Virus record (IMG/VR): IMGVR_UViG_3300032893_000003
Span: 1 to 64,000 of that record
Reading direction: 5' to 3' (one strand)
From: a virus
Length of the DNA: 64,000 nt
The translations under genes and the position numbers were made by a program. Shown here one piece after another: positions 39,956 to 48,479 of this stretch (position 1 is its first letter; the number at the start of each line of letters is the position of its first letter). A model generated the notes under the pieces. That model had not been told where the DNA came from. It ran no database searches and was given only the letters and a program-made list of their open reading frames with translations.

Positions 39956-41838
39956 CAACAGGGAGCAAGGTGCCCCTCGACCTGCATTGGTACTTTTGAA
40001 AGCATTTTATTGGCTTCCTCGATCATGATTTTCTTTTGAAGTTCATGAGCTTCTTGACCGCAGGATGCGGCTACGTCTTGGACGATCTCATCATAGACAG
40101 AGTTGTACATTCGCGCGTCGTAGCCCCGCTTTTTATTCTCCTTTCGTATGCGAGCCATGGAGCGTTTTGTAAAATCCGCGTTAAGTGACTGGATATGGAA
40201 ATTGGCACCCTCTCTGCGGATGGCTGAAAGGTGTGCATTAACGCGTCTATCGACTTCAGCCTTGATGTCCCATTCCATAGATTCGCTAACTGGAATCCGC
40301 CCGTTTTTTGTCAGCTCTGCCGTTACCTTTTCTTTGAGCATTTCTTCATTGGGTCTGAACCACGAGCGTCGTCGACCGTTGATGTTGGAAGCGTGGAAAT
40401 CTCTGGAGGCTGCGTATTGTTTATCGGTCAGCCATTTGATGGTTGTTCTAAATGTGCTCTTATATTTGTCAAAGAGCTTTACACAATCATCGAATGTGAT
40501 GGGGCTACCCATACCATTTAGTTGTTCATAAAGCGAGCCGGGGCCCATTCCGTAGGCAAGTCCGAAGTTTAGCGTTTTTGTCGGATCGCGCAGGGCTTTA
40601 TTTTCATTTGTTTTTGTTACTTCTTTATTAAAAAGCATTGTCGCAACAAAGCAGTGAAAATCTACCCCTGAGTTAAACCCCTTGACCATCAGCTCGTCAC
40701 CACTAAGATCGGCCATGATGCGAAGTTCGGCGGCTGAATAGTCAACCGTCGAAATCAGGCGGTTATCATCAGTGACGAAAGCATTCCGATATCGCTTATC
40801 CCTCGGGATGTTCAGACAGTTTAGCCCGCCATAGCAAGCGGGTCTTCCTGTCTCAGTTCCATATGGGTTCATGCGGAAGTGAACACGCCCTGTGACGGGG
40901 TGGATGGCTTTTAGGTATTGATCCCCGTACGTCCCAGTAAGTTTGACAGCGGATCTGTAAGCTTCAAGGGCTTGAATGACGGGATAAGACCTGATTTTTC
41001 GCTGGGTCTTTTTATTGGTGTTTTGAATGAGCGCGCCATCAACTTTAATGTTGAGCCGCTGAAGAGCTGACAAAACGTCCGGCTGGGAATCGTAGTTGAT
41101 GACGAGCTCACCAAAGAGATCTCGATCGCATACCGGATCTAAGATCGCATCCAATCTTAGCTTAGCCTCCTTTGCTTTCGCTTCGTTTTCTGTCATGATG
41201 CGTTTCCAGGCGGCTTCATTGATCTTTTGCCCGTAAAACTCGATATCGCCAAAGGCCTGAATAGCGGCGCACTCTGTATTGATCCAGGTGTTGAGGACTC
41301 CTAACTCTTTTGCCTTTTCCTGCATCGCTTTTGCTAGCGGAAACATATAGAAGGAGTCAGTAGCTGAGTACTCAATCTGTTCTTTGGAGAAATCGCCGCG
41401 GTGACCAATGAAAGAAGCCTGGAGGGTTTTATCGACTTCGATGTTACAGTATTTCTTTAGGACGTCGTCCAAACCGTAGCCTGAGAACTGACTTCCAGCA
41501 GTCATGGCATATTCGCCAAGCATTGTGCAATAAAGGCGTTCCGTGTCGACGCCTATAGTGCCTTTGCTCATCAAATACTCAAACACGGCGTTGTGGGAGA
41601 GCTTTATGATATCTTCGCTCTCTAGAAGCGGGGCCATAATTTTTAAATTATCGGCATTTCGCGTATCAACAACATAGGCGTGTTTTTCAGTTGAAAAGGA
41701 GGCGAGGGTTGCGACATCTCGGTGTGGATCTGTTCCAGTAGTCTCAAGGTCGTATCCAAGAACGCGCTCATTCCTGAGTTCTTGGCATACGCGTTCAGCG
41801 TGTGCAGGTTCTCTAACGTAAGTGTGTGGTATTGCCAT
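39946..41838 (-). CDS. Family A DNA polymerase with 3'-5' exonuclease domain
   Basis: 630 residues. Exonuclease domain: Exo I D30-L-E32, Exo II around H82-N83 with E87 where Asp is usual, Exo III Y157-x3-D161. Polymerase domain: motif A D366-Y-S-A-A-E-L-R, motif B R417-x3-K421-x3-F425-G-x2-Y-G, motif C V-Y-D583-E584. There is no 5' nuclease domain, as in phage T7-type enzymes. The Phe in the O-helix position favours dNTP over ddNTP. This is the probable replicative polymerase. It lies in the minus-strand early block after a glycosyltransferase gene. RBS AAGGAGG. Confidence 0.93.
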   Translation of the reverse strand: MAIPHTYVREPAHAERVCQELRNERVLGYDLETTGTDPHRDVATLASFSTEKHAYVVDTRNADNLKIMAPLLESEDIIKLSHNAVFEYLMSKGTIGVDTERLYCTMLGEYAMTAGSQFSGYGLDDVLKKYCNIEVDKTLQASFIGHRGDFSKEQIEYSATDSFYMFPLAKAMQEKAKELGVLNTWINTECAAIQAFGDIEFYGQKINEAAWKRIMTENEAKAKEAKLRLDAILDPVCDRDLFGELVINYDSQPDVLSALQRLNIKVDGALIQNTNKKTQRKIRSYPVIQALEAYRSAVKLTGTYGDQYLKAIHPVTGRVHFRMNPYGTETGRPACYGGLNCLNIPRDKRYRNAFVTDDNRLISTVDYSAAELRIMADLSGDELMVKGFNSGVDFHCFVATMLFNKEVTKTNENKALRDPTKTLNFGLAYGMGPGSLYEQLNGMGSPITFDDCVKLFDKYKSTFRTTIKWLTDKQYAASRDFHASNINGRRRSWFRPNEEMLKEKVTAELTKNGRIPVSESMEWDIKAEVDRRVNAHLSAIRREGANFHIQSLNADFTKRSMARIRKENKKRGYDARMYNSVYDEIVQDVAASCGQEAHELQKKIMIEEANKMLSKVPMQVEGHLAPCWTK

Positions 41839-41855
41839 AAAGTACCTCCTTAGTT

Positions 41856-41884
41856 CTTATTACAGGAGTCTTTAAAGTTTGGCG
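41856..41884 (-). promoter_or_regulatory. Weak promoter element before DNA polymerase
   Basis: CGCCAA (41884-41879), 17 bases, AATAAG (41861-41856), within the end of the glycosyltransferase gene and upstream of the polymerase start. Imperfect match; could give internal initiation. Confidence 0.3.
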
Positions 41885-42828
41885 TAGATGCTATCAAAAT
41901 ATTTCACGAATGTTTCGGGGTTCCAGTAAGTTTCCATCCAGGCGCGCGCTCTTTGTCCTAATGACTTAGCCGCGGCGTGATCATACATAATGGACTCGAT
42001 GGCTTTGGGGAGATCGTAAATGTCCGATTGGATGTACGGCAACTTTCGGACATTTTCCTCACCTATGACTTTTGCCATTGCCTGTTTGGTGAGATCATCG
42101 AGATTGCCGATTGTGGCGCACCCGAAGGCTAGATATTCAAGAAAGGATAGGTGGTAAGATCCCGTTATCACTTCCTCAATTCCAATAGTTGACCAGCGTT
42201 TGCGCATCATTGTGTCTTCGTAAGGTGTGTTAACGATGATATCAACAGGAACGCGCCGGCCAATCTTTTGAAGAAGCGGCATAATAGTTGGATAGCCTTT
42301 GTCATCCCACCCCTTTAGATTCGTATTGCTTGGGGCGTAAGAAATCATCGTTTGTTTAAAGTCTCTGGGAAGACATCTGTACAGATTGTCAAAAATGGGA
42401 AGAACGTTTGGGACAACAAAGTCCACTTCTGGGTAAAGGCGCACCTGATATTGCGCCACAATGGCTCGCTTACCAGCGAAGAACTGATCGTTGAGGGTAT
42501 CTTCGAAGGATTCAATCCCTTGGCGCGGGGAATGGTATTGAATCAAGCATCTTTTTTTCTTAACTATTTCAATTAAGTGCGGGTGCACTTTAAAGATTTC
42601 TTGCGACCAGGCGAAGTTGTGGAAATGAACGATGTCAGCTTCCTCAACGTACGCCGTTATTTGTTCCTGGGTCATGGTTGTCCAGATCTTCCCACCGACA
42701 AATATCTTGTTTGTGTTCGATTGCCGGTGCAACACAGCCTGTGCGCTGTGTCCGAATTGGCGCTGGATGTTTGCCAGATTCGACGGCGAGTTAGAAAGTG
42801 GGGTGTTACTTAAGTGCAGGATGTTCAT
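41872..42828 (-). CDS. GT-B fold glycosyltransferase
   Basis: 318 residues. The N-terminal Rossmann half has MNILHLSNTPLSNSP and ADIVHFHNF. The C-terminal half has ISYAPSNTNLKGWDDKGY, then SYHLSFLEYLAFGCATIGN, where the E-x-x-A-F-G-C-x-x-I segment is the sugar-nucleotide-binding signature of family 4-type enzymes. ATGA overlap with the upstream gene. The substrate is unknown: it could modify phage DNA, a virion protein or host surface glycans. A short C-terminus suggests a compact phage version. Confidence 0.8.
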   Translation of the reverse strand: MNILHLSNTPLSNSPSNLANIQRQFGHSAQAVLHRQSNTNKIFVGGKIWTTMTQEQITAYVEEADIVHFHNFAWSQEIFKVHPHLIEIVKKKRCLIQYHSPRQGIESFEDTLNDQFFAGKRAIVAQYQVRLYPEVDFVVPNVLPIFDNLYRCLPRDFKQTMISYAPSNTNLKGWDDKGYPTIMPLLQKIGRRVPVDIIVNTPYEDTMMRKRWSTIGIEEVITGSYHLSFLEYLAFGCATIGNLDDLTKQAMAKVIGEENVRKLPYIQSDIYDLPKAIESIMYDHAAAKSLGQRARAWMETYWNPETFVKYFDSIYAKL

Positions 42829-43247
42829 GGGATTATTAGCTCTTTAACGAAAAGATCTTGGAACTTTTTTGAAAAGCGGATCCATATCGGCTTTGCAGGG
42901 TCGAAGTTGTATTCGAAAATCTCCACCCCACTTTCGTCGGTGTAATGGATATAGCCACGCTTTCTAAGCCCGTTTAGACCCGCTGCGACATGGCGGGGGT
43001 CAAAGCCGCACTGTTCAAACCCCCAGATGATATTGCCCATCATTCCCTCGGCGACGAATCCAGCTTTTTTAAAGCATTTGTTGAGTTCAATAAAGACCAT
43101 GGTGTCGGGCCCGTTTGCGGCTGCAAGTTCAGAAGGAACGTGCGTGATGCCCCGATACGGTGTTAAAATGATTTTTAACGGTTCTTTTGTTGGATCAACT
43201 AGAAGGCTAGATGGTAAAATAACTGACGGCTGTGGCTTAGGGTCCAT
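42825..43247 (-). CDS. Hypothetical protein with possible winged-helix segment
   Basis: ATG 43247 after ATGGAG. 140 residues; VAAGLNGLRKRGYIHYTDES resembles a recognition helix and wing. The remainder is unrecognised. It is the first gene of the glycosyltransferase-polymerase unit, so a regulatory role is possible. Confidence 0.55.
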   Translation of the reverse strand: MDPKPQPSVILPSSLLVDPTKEPLKIILTPYRGITHVPSELAAANGPDTMVFIELNKCFKKAGFVAEGMMGNIIWGFEQCGFDPRHVAAGLNGLRKRGYIHYTDESGVEIFEYNFDPAKPIWIRFSKKFQDLFVKELIIP

Positions 43248-43310
43248 CAAAGTAAATCTCCATAAACGTCTTAAAAAGGGCGCTTAATGAAGGATACCGA
43301 GCCTAATTGT

Positions 43311-43339
43311 CTTAAACAAGTATATTGTGGCGTGTTGAT
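43311..43339 (-). promoter_or_regulatory. Minus-strand phage promoter element P11 (moderate)
   Basis: ATCAAC (43339-43334), 17 bases, TTTAAG (43316-43311). Upstream of the gene at 43247 and divergent from the plus-strand head block starting at 43363. Confidence 0.4.
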
Positions 43340-43362
43340 CGAGCTGATAAACTTGGAGCGTT

Positions 43363-43701
43363 ATGTTTATAAAAGGATTCCATAAGCTGGCTGTGGCTGT
43401 CGTGACCATGACTCCTGAAGAATATTTCCAAACGGTTGGGGAAAAAGATCCCTACATGGGTGCCGTAGGCGGTGCAGCTCTCGGGGCTTTGCATGGGCTG
43501 CGCAAAGGTAAAAAGGGCGGCAAAGGTAAGGCTGGTTTGATCGGGGCTGCGGCCGGTGGGGCGGCAGGCGCGACGGCTGGCCATTACGGCGGCAAACTCT
43601 TGCGGCGCTATCAAACAGGTAAAGTACATCGAATGGCTGAAGAATTGAAATTGCGATCAACGCCGGCTCGAAAAGCCTATATGCATCACGAGGAGGACTA
43701 A
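43363..43701 (+). CDS. Capsid-targeted-type glycine-zipper protein (MFIKGFHKLA)
   Basis: 112 residues, ATG 43363, first gene of the head block. After the shared peptide and a polar segment comes a Gly/Ala-rich region (AVGGAALGALHGL, GLIGAAAGGAAGATAGHYGG) with a lysine-rich spacer (RKGKKGGKGKAG) and a basic end. It resembles membrane-inserting ejection proteins; inferred. Confidence 0.65.
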   Translation: MFIKGFHKLAVAVVTMTPEEYFQTVGEKDPYMGAVGGAALGALHGLRKGKKGGKGKAGLIGAAAGGAAGATAGHYGGKLLRRYQTGKVHRMAEELKLRSTPARKAYMHHEED

Positions 43702-43704
43702 GTC

Positions 43705-44556
43705 GTGACATTTTCTAAAGAAGTTCTTAACGAATTTGCCAAACTAGCTGCTGACAATTATTTGAAAAATAAAACGCCTCTTAACAAATCTCTGCAAAAG
43801 ATTGCAAAAGACGAATCTTTGGAACCCCATCAAATTGAATACGTTGCGGCGACTGCTAACCACAACGTCTGGGAAAAGCTCTATGGGATGGACAAAAAGG
43901 CAAGTTACGATTTCCCCGTTGCCGACCCCGTGGCCATTATTGGCGATCTTCAGGTAAAGCCTAAAGTCATCAAGGAAGCATCTCTTGATTATTTGGGCGC
44001 TCCATCAGCGCACGGGTTTACCGAAAAGACGGCCTCTATTGAACTTGATAGCCTTGACAAAATTGCTGCAAAAAAACGTCTTCTTAAAAAACAGCTCCAA
44101 GAACGTATGGAGAAATGCTCTGTCGCAAAGGAGGAGTTTGAGCGTCAGATGTTCGTTCTTCATTCCCGCTATGAAGAGCATGAGCGCGACCTGATTAAGC
44201 AAGCCCGGACTCTGATCCTTGAGCAGCCGTTTGAGCTGCGCGGCGAGGCTATGATAAAAATTGCTGAATTTGTAAACGCAGCCTGTGGTGATGAAAAGAC
44301 CTTTGCCCGCGGAATCATGAAAAAGCTTGCGGCTGTTGTTAAGGGTCAAGGGCTTATTAAGCAGGCCGATCTCAAAGCGCCGGAAGAGTATATCGCTGAT
44401 AAACTCCCCGCTAAGATCGTAAATGGTCGCCACGCGCTTTACATTACGATCCAAACTCTTCGAAATATCCGTCAAGAATATGATTCTTTGAACCGCGGCT
44501 ATGAAATCGTGGATAGCTCGCTACCGGAGTTGAAGGAGAAGATCCGTGGTCTCTAA
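43705..44556 (+). CDS. Head core/scaffold-like protein rich in K-x-A sites
   Basis: GTG 43705 after GAGGAGG. 283 residues, helical. Candidate processing sites include FAKLA, LQKIA, MDKKAS, IKEAS, TEKTAS, LDKIAA, IKQAR, IKIAE, MKKLAA and LIKQAD. The high density suggests an internal core protein degraded or trimmed during maturation, as with T4 internal core proteins. The next gene begins within its last 11 bases. Confidence 0.65.
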   Translation: MTFSKEVLNEFAKLAADNYLKNKTPLNKSLQKIAKDESLEPHQIEYVAATANHNVWEKLYGMDKKASYDFPVADPVAIIGDLQVKPKVIKEASLDYLGAPSAHGFTEKTASIELDSLDKIAAKKRLLKKQLQERMEKCSVAKEEFERQMFVLHSRYEEHERDLIKQARTLILEQPFELRGEAMIKIAEFVNAACGDEKTFARGIMKKLAAVVKGQGLIKQADLKAPEEYIADKLPAKIVNGRHALYITIQTLRNIRQEYDSLNRGYEIVDSSLPELKEKIRGL

Positions 44557-44725
44557 GGGATTTGTTAAAGGCTTTTCTAAAACTTCTGGTGTACTTGGCA
44601 CTGTTGCAAAGAAAACTATCGGTGCTTTGGGCGGTCCTTTGAACGTTGGGCTAACCCTTTTGGGTGCTGGTTCTGAGGCGGCCGAAGGCATGAAGAAGAT
44701 GAAAGCGGCTGGTGTGAGGACTTAA
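44546..44725 (+). CDS. Small targeted-type protein, 59 aa (MVSKGFVKGFSKTS)
   Basis: GTG 44546 in a different frame from the overlapping previous gene, ending TAA 44723-44725 which overlaps the next ATG. The sequence has two tandem GF-x-K-like turns (KGFVKGFSKTS), then a Gly/Ala/Leu segment (GALGGPLNVGLTLLGAG). A member of the shared-peptide family. No other motif. Confidence 0.6.
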   Translation: MVSKGFVKGFSKTSGVLGTVAKKTIGALGGPLNVGLTLLGAGSEAAEGMKKMKAAGVRT

Positions 44726-45939
44726 TGAAGAAAGTTGCTGAACAAGCTCAACATGATTTAGATTGTCTCTTGAAGCTCGCGGCGACCCGCAAAGGCATCA
44801 ACTGGGAGTGGGCTAAGTCTGTTGCAGCACCTTTGCTTGGGACTTTGGCGGCGGCTGGCACAACGGGTCTTGCGGCATATTACTTCAGCAAAAAAGACCG
44901 TGAAAGACACGAACAAGATTTGACTAATAGTCTCAATGTTTTGAGGAAGAGCCCTGAACTCGCTAAGAAAGAACCGCAGAAATTAATTGAGCGGTTTGGT
45001 GAGTTGACGGTTATTTCTCCGACTATTGCAAAGAGCCCGACACTCGCGGCAAAACTTCTTCAAAATAAAATCGATACGGGATTTGACCCTGATGATATCC
45101 ACAGACTGACTGCAATTGAAAGTGGTGTTGCTCATCAGGGGGGCATCCACCCGGGCGCGGCCGGTATGGCGAGTGCAGCGTCCACGTTTCGGACAATGGT
45201 TCAAACTTTTGGACCGACTATGTATCACCACATCCATGAAAGCACAAAGAAACGCGGCCGGCAGTTAGAGGATCTTGAGAAAAAAGAAGAAGAGCAAAAT
45301 CTTGAGGCAATGGCTGAACGTTTCGCAGACAAAATGATGAAAAAAACTCAGGCGGGGTCTATGGAAAAAAAGAGTTCTGAACAACGTGTGAGCGATGAAT
45401 GCTTAGGGCAGATGCTTGCTGAACGCTTTATATTATTGAAGACGGCAGGTGTAGGCGATCTTCTAGCAGGGGGCGCTAAGCGTTTTGGCGAACAGCTTTT
45501 GTGGGCAGCTCCCGCTCTGGCTTTGGGTGGCGGCATCGAGCTTGTAAGACAAGCTATCGAAAGCCGGCGAAACAGAGCTCTTGAAGACCAGGCCGATAAG
45601 AACTTTAAAGTCATTATGAAGGATAGCGATGTCGCTAAGGGAAATCCGCAGATTGCTCTAGAGGCATTTAATACGTTAAAGGCTGTTGCTCCGTCTTTAG
45701 CTGCGCGGCCGCTTGTAGCAAATACGTTTATTGATCATGTTGTCACTCAAGGACGTTTGGCACCGGATACCGTTCAGCAAATCGCTGAAGCTGAGAACCA
45801 AGTTCGTGGCATTGGGGCTCCTGGACAAAAGCGCCCGAGCTTTGGCTTTATGTCCGAGCTTAAAGGAGCTATGGGTCTCATGGAATCAAAGTCAGATATG
45901 CCTAAAAGTCGTACCGCCAAGAAGGGGTATCTAAAATAA
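44725..45939 (+). CDS. Duplicated-domain head protein with cleavage sites between copies
   Basis: 404 residues formed by two homologous halves. Each half is preceded by LLK-x-A (residues 15-19 and 237-241) and contains a hydrophobic segment (APLLGTLAAAGTTGLAAYYF; LLWAAPALALGGGIELV), then similar domains (SPELAKKEPQKLIERFGELT against DSDVAKGNPQIALEAFNTLK; SPTIAKSPTLAAKLLQNK against APSLAARPLVANTFIDHV). Between them lies a charged linker with more Lys-rich sites. The phage protease could release two related mature proteins from one precursor. Probable membrane-interacting internal protein. Confidence 0.7.
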   Translation: MKKVAEQAQHDLDCLLKLAATRKGINWEWAKSVAAPLLGTLAAAGTTGLAAYYFSKKDRERHEQDLTNSLNVLRKSPELAKKEPQKLIERFGELTVISPTIAKSPTLAAKLLQNKIDTGFDPDDIHRLTAIESGVAHQGGIHPGAAGMASAASTFRTMVQTFGPTMYHHIHESTKKRGRQLEDLEKKEEEQNLEAMAERFADKMMKKTQAGSMEKKSSEQRVSDECLGQMLAERFILLKTAGVGDLLAGGAKRFGEQLLWAAPALALGGGIELVRQAIESRRNRALEDQADKNFKVIMKDSDVAKGNPQIALEAFNTLKAVAPSLAARPLVANTFIDHVVTQGRLAPDTVQQIAEAENQVRGIGAPGQKRPSFGFMSELKGAMGLMESKSDMPKSRTAKKGYLK

Positions 45940-45942
45940 TAT

Positions 45943-47784
45943 ATGGACAAGCGGCTCATCTTTCCCAAGAATAACGGCCGCGAACGAGACATCTTTTTTG
46001 TCCGTGAGGACCGTCTTTATCTTCAGAAACACGCGACCGCTTATCATCCGCGCGTTCAAGAATACATCTCTAAAGCAAAGCCCATGGAGGGTCTGATACA
46101 GATTCTTCTAACTGCCCTTGGCGGCTGGCCCTATTGGCCACAAAACGTGAATGGAGATCGATTTTCTGTGCCGGCACTGTCCCACGAGGGACAAGATTAC
46201 GGCTATCAGACATTCGTGAGTAACGCTAACTACTTCGTCCATCACGTGAATAAAGATCCGGCTCTGGCGAAGGGCAAAGTTTTAGCGGCTGTGTGGAATG
46301 AAAGGGCAAAGCGAGTCGAGCTTGTGATCGGAATTAATCCTGAGCTTGACCCCGATGCTGTTCGCGAGATCGATGCTGGGAATAATTTGGCATTTAGTAT
46401 GGGCTGTAAACTCCCGTTTGATGTTTGCTCTATTTGTGAAAATAAAGCAAAGACCAGACTCGAGTATTGCGATCATCTTCGCTATCAAATGAACCAAATA
46501 GATCCTGTAACTGGCATGCTTGTGGGTGCCTGGAATCCATTTCCCAAGTTCTTCGACATTTCCCGCGTTCTTATTCCGGCCGACAAGACGGCTTATATGT
46601 GGGAGAAGATTGCAAGTGCTGCCACTCCCCTATCTAAAATGGGTTCTGCGGAGCTTGCAGAAACGCCGGCAAAATACTGGTTTGATGAGCAGTATCTAAC
46701 CGAAAAAGTGGCAATGAAAACCGAGGCTTGGGCTGAGAAAACGTCAGCAAAAAAGTCGGCGAGTATCAACAAGCGCTCCACCATCACCAAGGAAATCCCC
46801 GTGACGAGTGTTAAACCTCTATTTATAGAGAAGATGCGACGAACAATACCGGTCATTAAGAATCTTCTCGACAAGTCGGCTGCCGACCTGGACATGGACC
46901 AATTAAAGGGATTTTCTTTACCTCAAATTTTGAGCACCCTTTTGGCATTGGGCGTGGTGCCAAAAGCTTCGGAGTCTAGCACGATTTATAACCTCTTTTC
47001 TAAGGACTCTAACCAAGATGCTAATGCATTCGGGCCGCAGGCTTTTTCACCGCTTCTTGCACAGAGACTTTTACCAGTCGCCGCAGAGCGTTCATTTGCG
47101 CGGCCAGTGCTACTTCGACGAATCGTGTTACTTTCTTGCAAACCAACAGAAGAGTTAAAGAAAATGGCTGCCGACGAGCGTCACAAGGGCTCATTTAACG
47201 CGGGGCTCGGTGCGGGATTGTTAGCCGCGGCTTTGGCGTTCAGTGGCAATCATGTTGTGCTGGGAAATTTGCTTGCCGAACATCCCTTTTTGACAGCCTT
47301 ATTTGGGGCGACCATGATTCGCACTTTGCGAAGCCTTGGGGATTCGCGGCCGATAACAACCGGACAATATACTCTTGCGGAACCTGGCAATCCTTTATAT
47401 AATAACGACTGGCAGAGACGTTTTGCCGAAGCGCAAGCACGACCTGTCACGGTTATAAAAACCGGTGCTGAGAACGAAAATTTATTCGAAAATACTTTTG
47501 GAGGCATTCCATTTTTGTTTGCCATTGAAGGTGTTAATCAGCAACCGGCAATCAAATTGTTTGAAAACAATCCGAACATTTTTAACAGTAGCTTGATGAC
47601 AAAAGAGTCCAGCGACGTAGGGCAAGAGATTTCCCATCTTTTAACCTCCGCGCGCAGATTCCTAAAATCAGCTTCCTTGGAAGACCTAAACTTCTTGGAA
47701 GCCGTACCAGATCCAAGCCGAAATTCAGTCTGGGATTTAGCGATACTCAATGCTGCGGATAAGATTGTAAGGAAGTTAAGCTAA
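45943..47784 (+). CDS. Prohead maturation serine protease with long C-terminal extension
   Basis: 613 residues. The first 230 residues fit the herpesvirus assemblin/T4 gp21-type fold: a conserved YFVHHVNKDP with catalytic His100 or His101, VELVIGINPELDPDAVREID, then LAFSMGCKLP with Ser152, a His-Ser gap of about 52 as in T4 gp21. A CSICENKAKTRLEYCDHL Cys/His segment and KFFDISRVLIPADKTAYMW follow, typical of jumbo-phage proteases. The remaining 380 residues carry K-x-A sites (MWEKIAS, LDKSAAD, LKKMAAD, LKSASLED) and a hydrophobic stretch, so the enzyme probably doubles as a scaffold and is itself cut. It lies just before the scaffold and capsid genes. Confidence 0.75.
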   Translation: MDKRLIFPKNNGRERDIFFVREDRLYLQKHATAYHPRVQEYISKAKPMEGLIQILLTALGGWPYWPQNVNGDRFSVPALSHEGQDYGYQTFVSNANYFVHHVNKDPALAKGKVLAAVWNERAKRVELVIGINPELDPDAVREIDAGNNLAFSMGCKLPFDVCSICENKAKTRLEYCDHLRYQMNQIDPVTGMLVGAWNPFPKFFDISRVLIPADKTAYMWEKIASAATPLSKMGSAELAETPAKYWFDEQYLTEKVAMKTEAWAEKTSAKKSASINKRSTITKEIPVTSVKPLFIEKMRRTIPVIKNLLDKSAADLDMDQLKGFSLPQILSTLLALGVVPKASESSTIYNLFSKDSNQDANAFGPQAFSPLLAQRLLPVAAERSFARPVLLRRIVLLSCKPTEELKKMAADERHKGSFNAGLGAGLLAAALAFSGNHVVLGNLLAEHPFLTALFGATMIRTLRSLGDSRPITTGQYTLAEPGNPLYNNDWQRRFAEAQARPVTVIKTGAENENLFENTFGGIPFLFAIEGVNQQPAIKLFENNPNIFNSSLMTKESSDVGQEISHLLTSARRFLKSASLEDLNFLEAVPDPSRNSVWDLAILNAADKIVRKLS

Positions 47785-47795
47785 GGAGAAAACTC

Positions 47796-48452
47796 ATGGC
47801 CACATTGGAAGAAATTTTGGCAGAGGTAGGGCTTGGCGAATCTTCGCAAACGAAGACAGCAAGCGCTGCAGCTCCAAGTACAAAGGAAGTGAACGAAGTT
47901 TTGGAAAACCTAGGTCTTAATGAAAAAGTTGTTGAGGCTGAGGGCGTAACCAAAACTGCATCTGACGAAAGGACAAGTATGGGACTGACAGATCTTTACG
48001 AAAACATTTTCGGTAGCAATGGTGAAACCGCTGCCGCTGCTCCTGCCGCTGAAGCCGGCGCTGAAAAAACCGCTGCTGCTACAGCCGAAGCTGCTCCCGC
48101 AGGCGAAGTTTCCGACGAACCCTCTACAAATTTGGGTGAGTTGACTGGCATTTATTTCAATGTCATGCACGATGCTTGCATTGAAAAGATCGCTGGCGAT
48201 CTTGAGATGGAAGCTGGCTCTGGCTACAAACCGCAAGAGCACGCTGGTTCTACTGGCGAATTGTCTCGGATTGTTGGTCAGGAAGGCGACCCCGCTGTAC
48301 CGAACAACTATGACGCCTCAAGCGGTGCCGGTTTGAAAGCCAACCCCGGTAACCAAACTCCCTATTCGCTGAAAGCTCAAGCTCAAATCAAGGCGATTTT
48401 AAAACGTCGCACGAAGATGGAGCCGGGCGATGTCGGCGGATATAACGAGTAA
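47796..48452 (+). CDS. Scaffold-like Ala/Glu-rich protein
   Basis: 218 residues after AAGGAG. Low complexity, acidic, with TKTAS (QTKTASAAAPS, VTKTASDERTS), AEKTAAATAE and IEKIAGDLE sites. Composition and place between protease and capsid genes fit an assembly core or scaffold protein that is proteolysed. The C-terminal 70 residues are more ordered (HAGSTGELSRIVGQEGDPAV). Confidence 0.65.
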   Translation: MATLEEILAEVGLGESSQTKTASAAAPSTKEVNEVLENLGLNEKVVEAEGVTKTASDERTSMGLTDLYENIFGSNGETAAAAPAAEAGAEKTAAATAEAAPAGEVSDEPSTNLGELTGIYFNVMHDACIEKIAGDLEMEAGSGYKPQEHAGSTGELSRIVGQEGDPAVPNNYDASSGAGLKANPGNQTPYSLKAQAQIKAILKRRTKMEPGDVGGYNE

Positions 48453-48479
48453 CTTTGAGAAGAAAGAAGGAGTTCAAAT

